Source of the DNA: CBIFWW01 sp966186435
Lineage (GTDB): Bacteria > Pseudomonadota > Gammaproteobacteria > Enterobacterales > Enterobacteriaceae
Direction: 5' to 3'
NCBI GenBank assembly: GCA_966186435.1
Contig: CBIFWW010000046.1
Span: 1-21,955, forward strand
DNA: 21,955 nt
In this document: positions 7,907 to 14,375 of the stretch, one piece after another
Numbering within the stretch: the stretch's first letter is position 1
How the letters are laid out: every line of letters begins with the position of its first letter
Program-made: the position numbers and the translations under genes
Notes under the pieces: generated by a model
What the model was told of the DNA's origin: nothing
Database searches by the model: none
What the model saw: the letters and a program-made list of their open reading frames with translations, nothing else

Positions 7907-8985
7907 TTCGCCTCCGTGGCCGCCAGGCCGGGTTGACATTGCAGGGCATCAATCAGGCGCTGGCACTCAGTTCGGGTACCCACGCTAATTCGCAGACAAC
8001 CGCTTAAGGTCGGCTGCTTGTTTTGGTCACGTAAGATAATGCCCTGATCCCAGAGGGATTTAAAGACCGCGCTGGCGGCGGTAAAGCGCACCAGAACATA
8101 GTTGGTTTCGCTTTCAAACACCTCTTCTACACAGTCGGTTTCTGAAAGCGCCTGTACCAGGAAGCGGCGGTTAAGGATAATTTCCGTCACCCGCTCACGC
8201 ATGGCTGATACCCCCTGCGGGGTCAGGGCCTGAGCGGCAATGTCTGCCACCGGCGTGGATAACGGATAAGGGGCGATTACTTTCATTAATAGATTGATCA
8301 CCGGCTCATTGGCCAGGGTAAACCCGCAGCGCAGCCCGGCGAGGGCAAACGCTTTGGAAAGCGTACGCAGGATCACCAGGTGCGGGTACTCGCTAAGCCA
8401 GCCGGAGAGGGTGGCCTGTGGGCAAAACTCGATATAGGCTTCATCGGCCACCACCAGGGCTTTGCCCCGCGCCATCTCCAGCAACACCTTTAAGTCATCA
8501 GGATTGATTATCTGGCCGGTAGGGTTGTTCGGGCTACAGACAAAAATCAGCTTCACCCCTTCCAACTGTTCCGCAATGGCCGGGAGATCCAGCTGCCAGC
8601 CATCCAGGGTGGTGGCGGTACGGCACTCAACGCCGAAGGTTTCCGCACTCACACTGTACATGCCGTAGGTAGGTGGACAGAACAGCACCGCATCCTGACC
8701 CGGTTCACAGAAGGCGCGGATCAGTAGTTCAATGCCCTCATCGGCCCCGCGGCTTACCAGTACCTGCTCGGGCTTGACCCCGGCATAGGCGGCATAGCGG
8801 GTGATGACCTCTTTAGGCTGGCACTCCGGGTAACGGTTTAAGGTCTGGGCCGTCAGCTCAAAGGGAACCGGGGTGGGGTATTCGTTGGCATTGAGCCACA
8901 CATCGCCGTTGCCACCCAGGCGGCGGGCCGATTGATACGGCGTCAGGCGGCTGACGTTAGCGCGGGCCAGATCTTCAATGTTCAT
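7903..8985 (-). CDS. hisC: Histidinol-phosphate aminotransferase
   Basis: HisC is a PLP-dependent fold-type I aminotransferase that converts imidazole acetol phosphate and glutamate to histidinol phosphate. Of its 360 residues, the visible key ones are the PLP-binding Lys211 in RTLSKAFALAGLRCG, CSPNNPTG (150-157), DEAY (181-184) and substrate-contact LNANEYP (31-37). It overlaps hisD upstream and hisB downstream by 4 bases each (ATGA junctions), so translation is likely coupled. Length is close to the E. coli enzyme. Confidence 0.97.
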   Translation of the reverse strand: MNIEDLARANVSRLTPYQSARRLGGNGDVWLNANEYPTPVPFELTAQTLNRYPECQPKEVITRYAAYAGVKPEQVLVSRGADEGIELLIRAFCEPGQDAVLFCPPTYGMYSVSAETFGVECRTATTLDGWQLDLPAIAEQLEGVKLIFVCSPNNPTGQIINPDDLKVLLEMARGKALVVADEAYIEFCPQATLSGWLSEYPHLVILRTLSKAFALAGLRCGFTLANEPVINLLMKVIAPYPLSTPVADIAAQALTPQGVSAMRERVTEIILNRRFLVQALSETDCVEEVFESETNYVLVRFTAASAVFKSLWDQGIILRDQNKQPTLSGCLRISVGTRTECQRLIDALQCQPGLAATEAK

Positions 8986-10286
8986 TCCATCTCCTTCAGC
9001 GCGGCAACCCGCAGCGTAACGGCATTCTTGTGGGCGGTGAGTTGCTCAGCCGCCGCCAGGGTTTCAATGGTAGACGCTAAGGCGGCAAAACCGTCGCGGC
9101 TCAGCTCTTGCACCGTCATGCGTTTCTGGAAATCCGCAAGCCCCAGGCTGGAGCAGGTACGGGTGTAGCCATAGGTAGGCAGCACGTGGTTGGTACCAGA
9201 GGCATAGTCACCGGCAGATTCCGGGGACCAGTCGCCAAGGAACACTGAACCGGCGCTGGTGATGCTTTCCACCAGATCCCGGGCCTGGCGGGTCTGAATA
9301 ATCAGGTGCTCCGGGCCGTACTGGTTAGATATCTCCACACACTGGGCTAAATCACGGGCCACAATCAGGCGGCTACTTTCTAATGCCTGGCGGGCGGTAT
9401 CGGCACGAGGGAGGTCAGCCAGCTGGCGTTCTACCGCCTCGGCCACTTGCTGTGCCATTCCGGCATCAGGCGTCAGCAGGATAACCTGTGAATCCGGGCC
9501 GTGTTCGGCCTGGGAGAGCAAATCCGAAGCAACAAAATCCGGGGTGGCTCCGCTGTCAGCAATTACCAGCACCTCAGAAGGGCCGGCAGGCATATCAATG
9601 GCTGCCCCGTCCAGCCGCTGGCTGATCTGGCGTTTGGCCTCTGTCACCCAGGCATTGCCCGGGCCGAAGACTTTATCCACCGCTGGAATAGATTCAGTGC
9701 CAAATGCCATGGCGGCAATAGCCTGGGCGCCACCCACCTGGAATACATTTTGAATACCGCACAGGCGGGCGGCATACAGGATCTCGTCGGCTACCGGGGG
9801 AGGGGTGCACAGCATTACTTTACGGCAACCGGCGATGCGCGCCGGGGTCGCCAACATTAATACCGTAGAAAATAACGGGGCTGAGCCGCCCGGGATATAA
9901 AGGCCGACGGCATCAACCGGGCGGGTGACCTGCTGGCAGCGCACCCCGGGCATGGTTTCAATATCAACGGCAGGAAGCTGCTGGGCGCGGTGGAAGGTTT
10001 CAATGTTCGTCACGGCAACGGCCATGGCGTTTTTAATCCTTTCACCCAGCCGGGCGCAGGCGGCATCAATCTCGGCCTCGCTAACATGAATGGCGGACAC
10101 AGTGGTTTTATCAAACCGGGCGCTGTATTCCCGCAGCGCCGTATCGCCGTTGGCCTTCACGTTTTCCAGGATTTCCGCCACGGCGCGGGTGACGCTGTCT
10201 GAGGCACTCAAAGCCGGGCGGGCCAGTAAGGCTGCCTGGCGCGCCGCGTCACATTGGTTCCAGTCTATTGGGGTGGCAAATGACAT
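8982..10286 (-). CDS. hisD: Histidinol dehydrogenase
   Basis: HisD performs the last two steps, oxidising L-histidinol to histidine with two NAD+ on a Zn-dependent homodimer. In the 434-residue product the Zn ligands Q259, H262, D360 and H419 and the catalytic pair E326-H327 (YGPEHL) fall exactly at the E. coli positions as I remember them. GGAQAIAAMAFGTES (185-199) and the FGPGN loop (207-211) are also clear. The start ATG lies 5 bases after the hisG stop, and its stop overlaps hisC by 4 bases. Confidence 0.98.
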   Translation of the reverse strand: MSFATPIDWNQCDAARQAALLARPALSASDSVTRAVAEILENVKANGDTALREYSARFDKTTVSAIHVSEAEIDAACARLGERIKNAMAVAVTNIETFHRAQQLPAVDIETMPGVRCQQVTRPVDAVGLYIPGGSAPLFSTVLMLATPARIAGCRKVMLCTPPPVADEILYAARLCGIQNVFQVGGAQAIAAMAFGTESIPAVDKVFGPGNAWVTEAKRQISQRLDGAAIDMPAGPSEVLVIADSGATPDFVASDLLSQAEHGPDSQVILLTPDAGMAQQVAEAVERQLADLPRADTARQALESSRLIVARDLAQCVEISNQYGPEHLIIQTRQARDLVESITSAGSVFLGDWSPESAGDYASGTNHVLPTYGYTRTCSSLGLADFQKRMTVQELSRDGFAALASTIETLAAAEQLTAHKNAVTLRVAALKEME

Positions 10287-10291
10287 GGTGC

Positions 10292-11191
10292 TTACTCCAT
10301 CATCTTCTCAATAGGCAGCACCAGGATCGAGCTGGCACCCAGGGCTTTCAGTTTTTCCATGGTTTCCCAGAATAGGGTTTCGCTGCTCACCATGTGCATC
10401 GCCACCCGCTGCTGATCCCCGGCCAACGGCAGGATTGTCGGGCGCTCGGCACCTGGCAGTAAATTGATCACTTCTTCCAGGCGATCGGTTGGGGCATGTA
10501 GCATGATGTATTTGGATTCGCGGGCTTGAATCACCCCCTGAATACGGGTCATCAGTTTGTCTACCAGTTGCTGTTTGGCTTCATCCATTTGACCATCGCG
10601 CTGGATCAGGCAAGCCTTGGAGCGGTAAATCACTTCTACTTCACGCAAACCGTTCGCTTCTAAGGTGGCACCGGTAGAAACCAGGTCGCAGATGGCATCG
10701 GCCAGGCCAGCCCGCGGGGCCACTTCAACGGAGCCGTTCAGCAGGCAGGATTTGAATTGAATGTTTTTCTGATCGAGGTAGCGCTTCAACAGGTGCGGAT
10801 AAGAGGTGGCAATACGTTTATTGTTGAGGCAGGCCGGGCCATCCCACGGCTCATCCATTGAGGTGGCGAGGGAGAGGCGGCAGCCGCCGAAGTCCAGACG
10901 TCGCAAGGTGAAGTAGCGCGGGTCTTCCCCCTGAGCGCGGCGGTTAAGCAGCTCTTCTTCTAGCACGTTTTCGCCGATGATGCCCAGATCCACCACGCCA
11001 TCCATCACCAGGCCGGGGATATCGTCATCGCGCACTCGCAGGATGTCGATAGGCATATTCTCGGCCATCGCAATCAGGCGCTGGGTGTGGAGATTAATTT
11101 TTATGCCACAGCGGGCCAGTAATTCGCGGGAATCGTCGCTAAGACGGCCTGATTTTTGAATAGCTATGCGTAAACGTGAGTTGTCTAACAT
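10292..11191 (-). CDS. hisG: ATP phosphoribosyltransferase
   Basis: HisG catalyses the committed first step, joining ATP and PRPP, and is feedback-inhibited by histidine. The ATG giving MLDNSRLRIAIQKSGRL yields 299 residues, the E. coli length. It is preceded by GAGG at suitable spacing. A TTG five codons upstream is in frame but overlaps that ribosome-binding site, so I reject it. The sequence includes RDDDIPG and the PRPP-loop region DLVSTGATL. The C-terminal regulatory domain of the long (hexameric) HisG form is present. It is the first structural gene after the attenuator, so its transcription depends on read-through there. Confidence 0.97.
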   Translation of the reverse strand: MLDNSRLRIAIQKSGRLSDDSRELLARCGIKINLHTQRLIAMAENMPIDILRVRDDDIPGLVMDGVVDLGIIGENVLEEELLNRRAQGEDPRYFTLRRLDFGGCRLSLATSMDEPWDGPACLNNKRIATSYPHLLKRYLDQKNIQFKSCLLNGSVEVAPRAGLADAICDLVSTGATLEANGLREVEVIYRSKACLIQRDGQMDEAKQQLVDKLMTRIQGVIQARESKYIMLHAPTDRLEEVINLLPGAERPTILPLAGDQQRVAMHMVSSETLFWETMEKLKALGASSILVLPIEKMME

Positions 11192-11239
11192 GGGTTTTGT
11201 CCTCAAATACCTGAAGTAGAACTACCTGAAACCGATAAT

Positions 11240-11277
11240 AAAAAAGCCCCCGGAAGAAATCTTCCGGGGGCTTTTTT
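11240..11277 (-). terminator. Histidine operon attenuator (leader terminator)
   Basis: On the minus strand the sequence reads AGCCCCCGGAAG, a short loop, then CTTCCGGGGGCT followed by six T residues. It is a strong intrinsic terminator between hisL and hisG. Its position and sequence closely resemble the E:F terminator stem of the E. coli and Salmonella his attenuator. Confidence 0.95.
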
Positions 11278-11293
11278 AAGCATTCATGCGCCA

Positions 11294-11317
11294 CTGGAAG
11301 ATCTAAACGTCTTCCAG
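11294..11317 (-). promoter_or_regulatory. his leader internal stem-loop (competing attenuator structure)
   Basis: CTGGAAGA and TCTTCCAG form a perfect 8-bp stem with an 8-base loop between hisL and the terminator. In the enteric his attenuator this central stem competes with the alternative pairings that decide between termination and read-through, depending on how far the ribosome has moved through the His codons. That role is inferred from homology. Confidence 0.8.
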
Positions 11318-11335
11318 CACTCATCGCCTGAAAGA

Positions 11336-11383
11336 CTAGTCAGGATGATGGTGATGGTGGTGGCGCAATTGAGTGCTGTTCAT
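11336..11383 (-). CDS. hisL: his operon leader peptide
   Basis: The minus strand encodes the 15-residue peptide MNSTQLRHHHHHHPD. Six consecutive His codons come just before Pro-Asp and the stop. In the enteric his operon, a shortage of charged histidyl-tRNA stalls the ribosome here and prevents formation of the downstream terminator. The C-terminal end and following sequence match the classical leader. The N-terminal half differs from E. coli (MTRVQFK as I remember it), and there are six rather than seven His codons. It is too short for routine gene finders. Confidence 0.95.
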   Translation of the reverse strand: MNSTQLRHHHHHHPD

Positions 11384-11421
11384 TGGGATTCTCGTTGAAT
11401 GACTATTCACTGTATGTATTT

Positions 11422-11450
11422 AACCTAAACAGTTGGTGGATTTAACGCAA
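11422..11450 (-). promoter_or_regulatory. Primary his operon promoter
   Basis: On the minus strand, TTGCGT (11450-11445) and TAGGTT (11427-11422) are separated by 17 bases, and the -10 lies 38 bases before the hisL ATG. TAGGTT is the -10 hexamer I recall for the E. coli/Salmonella his promoter. The promoter position is therefore well supported by homology, although the -35 is only a moderate match. Confidence 0.8.
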
Positions 11451-11576
11451 GGGATTTTTTGGGATAATTTCCGACCATTGCTTAGACCGCTTGAATTGTC
11501 AGTCTACGCTTACTGGCGTAGCCTCTAAAAGCACGCCAGCGGGGCGGGATTAGCAGCGCATGACAGGAGAAGATGC

Positions 11577-12401
11577 ATGAAAAAGGTCGCGATTGTCGGA
11601 TTGGGATGGCTGGGCATGCCATTAGCATTATCGTTGATGGGCCGTGGTTGGCAGGTGTCCGGTAGTAAAACCACCCTGGATGGGGTTGAGGCGGCACGGA
11701 TGTGCGGTATCGATAGCTGCCTGTTGAATCTGACGCCAATGCTGGAATGTGACAGTGACGACCTGGATACGCTATTAGAGGTGGATGCGCTGGTCATCAC
11801 ACTCCCCGCCCGCCGTACCGGGGAAGGGGACGGCTTCTATTTACAGGCGATGCAGGAAATCGTGGACAGCGCCCTGGCACACCAGATTCCGAGAATCATC
11901 TTTACCAGCTCTACTTCGGTTTATGGTGACAGCGAAGGCCAGAAGAAAGAGAGCAGCCCGCTTAATCCCCAAACCGCCAGCGGCCAGGTGCTGCGAGATT
12001 TAGAGCAGTGGCTCCACGGATTACCGGGCACGCAGGTGGATATTTTGCGCCTGGCAGGTTTGGTTGGCCCGGGGCGGCATCCGGGGCGCTTCTTTGCCGG
12101 TAAACATGCGCCCAATGGCAGCCACGGTGTCAATCTGGTTCATCTGGAAGATGTGATCAGCGCTATTACTCTGTTGCTGCAGGCACCGAAGGGCGGCCAC
12201 CTGTTTAATCTTTGCGCACCGGGCCACCCGGCAAGGGCAGATTTCTATCCACAAATGGCCAGTGACCTGGGGCTTGCGTCACCGACATTTAGCCAGTCTC
12301 ATTCTGAGGGTAAAGGAAAGACCATCGACGGCAGCCTGATCTGCAAAACTCTGGGCTTTGAATACCAACATCCGGACCCGATGAAAATGCCAATGGCGTA
12401 A
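11577..12401 (+). CDS. yeeZ: SDR-family NAD(P)-binding protein YeeZ
   Basis: The 274-residue protein equals the E. coli YeeZ length and shares most of its sequence as I recall it. It begins with the dinucleotide-binding VAIVGLGWLGMPLA (residues 4-17). Extended-SDR features follow: IIFTSSTSVYGD with a Ser and Tyr typical of epimerases, a downstream RLAGLVGPGRHPGRF, and VNLVHLEDVI. The physiological substrate is unknown, so NAD(P)-dependent epimerase or reductase is a family-level guess. AGGAG precedes the ATG at good spacing. It diverges from hisL across about 190 bases. In E. coli the LysR gene yeeY follows it; here no such gene is present. No U-rich terminator is visible after it, only a 6-bp hairpin at 12419-12436. 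Confidence 0.93.
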   Translation: MKKVAIVGLGWLGMPLALSLMGRGWQVSGSKTTLDGVEAARMCGIDSCLLNLTPMLECDSDDLDTLLEVDALVITLPARRTGEGDGFYLQAMQEIVDSALAHQIPRIIFTSSTSVYGDSEGQKKESSPLNPQTASGQVLRDLEQWLHGLPGTQVDILRLAGLVGPGRHPGRFFAGKHAPNGSHGVNLVHLEDVISAITLLLQAPKGGHLFNLCAPGHPARADFYPQMASDLGLASPTFSQSHSEGKGKTIDGSLICKTLGFEYQHPDPMKMPMA

Positions 12402-12521
12402 ATTTCAACCAAGGCGATAGGGCACTATTTTGCCCTCAAAGGGGGGCTGTTCATTCTGGGGTAATCGGCTTGTTAAATTTTGTCATCAACTTTATGAAAA
12501 ATTTGCCGTTATGGTCACTTT

Positions 12522-12552
12522 TTGGCAGTGCAGTTTGGGATAAGACTATGCT
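12522..12552 (+). promoter_or_regulatory. Candidate promoter for the plaP leader transcript
   Basis: TTGGCA (12522-12527) is a 5-of-6 match to the sigma-70 -35. TATGCT (12547-12552) is a 4-of-6 match to the -10. The spacing is 19 bases, longer than ideal. If used, it would give a 5' leader of about 400 bases before plaP. Other weak hexamers exist nearby, so this is a suggestion only. Confidence 0.3.
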
Positions 12553-12574
12553 CAATCTTTGAAAGGTAACAAGA

Positions 12575-12645
12575 GCCGCCCGGCGGCCCTGATAAGCCAT
12601 AGAATTGTGGTGCCAGGGCGGGTTTAACCCGTTAAAAATGCCCGG
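12575..12645 (+). other. GC-rich hairpin cluster upstream of the leader ORF
   Basis: In the 559-base gap between yeeZ and plaP this segment differs from its AT-rich surroundings. GCCG/CGGC pair at 12575-12578 and 12584-12587. CGGGT/ACCCG pair at 12619-12623 and 12627-12631, and GGGC (12616-12619) can alternatively pair with GCCC (12640-12643). Competing pairings are what one expects of a structured leader or small RNA. I do not recognise a named riboswitch class. It lies just upstream of a purine-rich ribosome-binding site and leader ORF. Confidence 0.45.
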
Positions 12646-12663
12646 GGGAACAGGGGGATTGTT

Positions 12664-12831
12664 ATGCGATTTTTAACACTTCTGTTTGTTCAAAAAGAAA
12701 TTGTTCTACAGGGCGCTAAGGTCTTGTCTTCGAGGCTCGAAGTAGGGCAAAATACGCCGCCTGCAAAATGTAGCAAAAACCGACGCCGTCTGGGTGTCGG
12801 TTATTTTTTTGCAGTAAACCAAGCCATTTAA
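12664..12831 (+). CDS. Putative 55-residue leader peptide upstream of plaP
   Basis: An ATG at 12664 is preceded by AGGGGGA with about 5 bases of spacing. It opens 55 codons, beginning MRFLTLLFVQKEIVLQ, ending at TAA 130 bases before plaP. No homologue is known to me. Codons 38-42 read Lys-Asn-Arg-Arg-Arg (AAA AAC CGA CGC CGT). The three Arg codons at 12781-12789 lie on the 5' arm of an intrinsic terminator (12778-12810), so a ribosome translating or paused there would melt it. The ORF stop is beyond the terminator. It also contains the rare codons AGG and CGA. A chance 55-codon ORF is not improbable, so the case rests on the ribosome-binding site and the overlap with the terminator. It may equally be non-coding. 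Confidence 0.4.
   Translation: MRFLTLLFVQKEIVLQGAKVLSSRLEVGQNTPPAKCSKNRRRLGVGYFFAVNQAI
12778..12810 (+). terminator. Intrinsic terminator in the plaP leader
   Basis: AACCGACGCC (12778-12787) pairs with GGTGTCGGTT (12793-12802) through ten base pairs including one G-U, with a 5-base loop, followed by ATTTTTTT. It is about 150 bases upstream of the plaP start on the same strand. It could end a small RNA from the promoter region at 12522-12552, act as an attenuator of plaP, or (less likely at this distance) terminate yeeZ. Confidence 0.85.
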
Positions 12832-12868
12832 ACAAGAGGCCGGGCTTCGTACCGGATAGATATTTACT

Positions 12869-12888
12869 AAAAAACGACAGTTTTGTCG
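12869..12888 (-). terminator. Minus-strand terminator-like hairpin in the plaP leader
   Basis: CGACA/TGTCG (12875-12879 and 12884-12888) form a 5-bp stem. On the minus strand this is followed by six T residues (12874-12869). It would stop transcripts running antisense to plaP toward yeeZ. The stem is short, so strength is uncertain; on the plus strand it may simply be part of the folded leader. Confidence 0.4.
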
Positions 12889-12960
12889 CCGAGGAAAGTT
12901 CAAAGATGGGGCAATTATTTGCTTTTGCGACTGTGTCCACCGCCGTTTGGGGGAATAAAA

Positions 12961-14325
12961 ATGTCGCATAACGTCAACACTCAGTCATCTTCTCGCGTGG
13001 AATTACGTAAGAGCCTTACGTTGATTCCGGTTGTTATGATGGGCCTTGCCTATATGCAGCCGATGACGCTGTTCGATACGTTTGGTATCGTTTCAGGCCT
13101 CACTGACGGTCACGTTGCAACGGCGTATGCCTTTGCGCTGATCGCGATCCTCTTTACCGCGCTGAGCTACGGCAAGCTGGTTCGCCGCTTCCCGTCCGCA
13201 GGCTCTGCGTACACCTATGCTCAGAAATCCATTAGCCCGGCTGTCGGCTTTATGGTGGGCTGGTCATCCCTGCTGGACTACCTGTTCATGCCGATGATCA
13301 ACATTCTGCTGGCCAAAATTTACTTTGAAGCGTTAGTGCCTTCCGTACCGTCATGGATTTTCGTGGTGGCGTTGGTTGGGTTTATGACCGTTTCAAACCT
13401 GCGTAGCATTAAAGCCGTTGCCAACTTCAATACCCTGATCGTGGTGCTGCAGATGGGTATCGTTGCCGTGATTGTGGGCCTGATTATCCATGGCATCATT
13501 AACGGCGCCGGCTCTGGTACGCTGGTTAGCACCCGTCCTTTCTGGTCTGAAAATGCCCACGTGGTGCCAATGATCACTGGCGCGACCATTCTGTGTTTCT
13601 CATTCCTCGGCTTTGACGGTATCAGCTCTTTGTCTGAAGAGACTAAAGACGCTGGCCGCGTGATCCCGAAAGCGATTTTCTTGACTGCGCTTATCGGTGG
13701 CTTGGTATTTATTAGTGCATCGTACTTCTTGCAGCAATACTTCCCGGACATCAGCCGCTTCAAGAACCCGGACGCATCCCAGCCTGAAATCATGCTGTAC
13801 GTTGCCGGTAAAACCTTCCAGTTTGGCGTGCTTATTTTTTCCAGCGTGACGGTTCTGGCATCCGGTATGGCGGCACATGCAGGCGTTTCCCGTCTGATGT
13901 ACGTTATGGGCCGTGACGGCGTGTTCCCGAACCGCTTCTTTGGTTACATTCATCCGAAATGGCGTACTCCGGCATGGAACGTGCTGCTGGTTGGGGCAAT
14001 TGCTTTACTGGCGATTAACTTCGATTTGGTTACCGCGACTGCGCTGATCAACTTCGGGGCGCTGGTGGCGTTCACCTTCGTGAACCTGTCGGTTATTTCC
14101 CAGTTCTGGATCCGTGAGAAGCGTAACAAGACGCTGAAGGACCACTTCAACTATCTGGTTCTGCCAATCTGTGGCGCTCTGACTGTAGGCGCACTGTGGA
14201 TTAACTTGGAAGAAAGCTCCATGGTTTTGGGTCTGATCTGGGCAGCCATCGGCCTGATTTACCTGGCTTGCGTGACAAAAAGCTTCCGCAACCCGGTTCC
14301 ACAGCACGAAGATATCGTCTCCTGA
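12961..14325 (+). CDS. plaP: Putrescine importer (APC family)
   Basis: PlaP (formerly YeeF) is an inner-membrane amino acid-polyamine-organocation transporter that imports putrescine by proton symport. The 454-residue product closely follows my recollection of E. coli PlaP: VELRKSLTLIPVVMMGLAYM at residues 13-32, FDTFGIVSG, GSAYTYAQKSISP, CFSFLGFDGISSLSEETKDA in the sixth-helix region, and FWIREKRNKTLKDH near the C-terminus. About twelve hydrophobic segments are visible. I start at MSHNV, which is preceded by GGGGGAATAAAA; an in-frame extension 26 codons upstream lacks family similarity. The gene has a long upstream region with hairpins, a terminator and a putative leader ORF, pointing to regulation at the RNA level. 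It converges on sbcB with a shared terminator. Confidence 0.96.
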   Translation: MSHNVNTQSSSRVELRKSLTLIPVVMMGLAYMQPMTLFDTFGIVSGLTDGHVATAYAFALIAILFTALSYGKLVRRFPSAGSAYTYAQKSISPAVGFMVGWSSLLDYLFMPMINILLAKIYFEALVPSVPSWIFVVALVGFMTVSNLRSIKAVANFNTLIVVLQMGIVAVIVGLIIHGIINGAGSGTLVSTRPFWSENAHVVPMITGATILCFSFLGFDGISSLSEETKDAGRVIPKAIFLTALIGGLVFISASYFLQQYFPDISRFKNPDASQPEIMLYVAGKTFQFGVLIFSSVTVLASGMAAHAGVSRLMYVMGRDGVFPNRFFGYIHPKWRTPAWNVLLVGAIALLAINFDLVTATALINFGALVAFTFVNLSVISQFWIREKRNKTLKDHFNYLVLPICGALTVGALWINLEESSMVLGLIWAAIGLIYLACVTKSFRNPVPQHEDIVS

Positions 14326-14346
14326 TAGCTATTCAGTTATCGAATG

Positions 14347-14375
14347 AAATCCGGGCCAAGTGCCCGGATTTTTTT
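14347..14375. terminator. Terminator between plaP and sbcB
   Basis: AAATCCGGGC and GCCCGGATTT form a 10-bp stem with a 5-base loop followed by a T-tract on the plus strand. A's at the left side give some activity on the minus strand too. It starts 21 bases after the plaP stop and abuts the stop of the convergent sbcB, so it may serve both genes. Confidence 0.9.

Noticed and set aside
11504..11521. Perfect hairpin CTACGC-TTACTG-GCGTAG in the yeeZ upstream region
   Set aside because: There is no U-tract on either strand and no known motif. A 6-bp stem is common by chance.
11384..11576. Search for a yefM-yoeB-like toxin-antitoxin pair between hisL and yeeZ
   Set aside because: The interval is only about 190 bases and holds the his promoter. 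There is no room for, and no trace of, the pair.
12419..12436. Hairpin AGGGCA-CTATTT-TGCCCT just after yeeZ as its terminator
   Set aside because: It is not followed by a T-run on either strand, so intrinsic termination is not supported.
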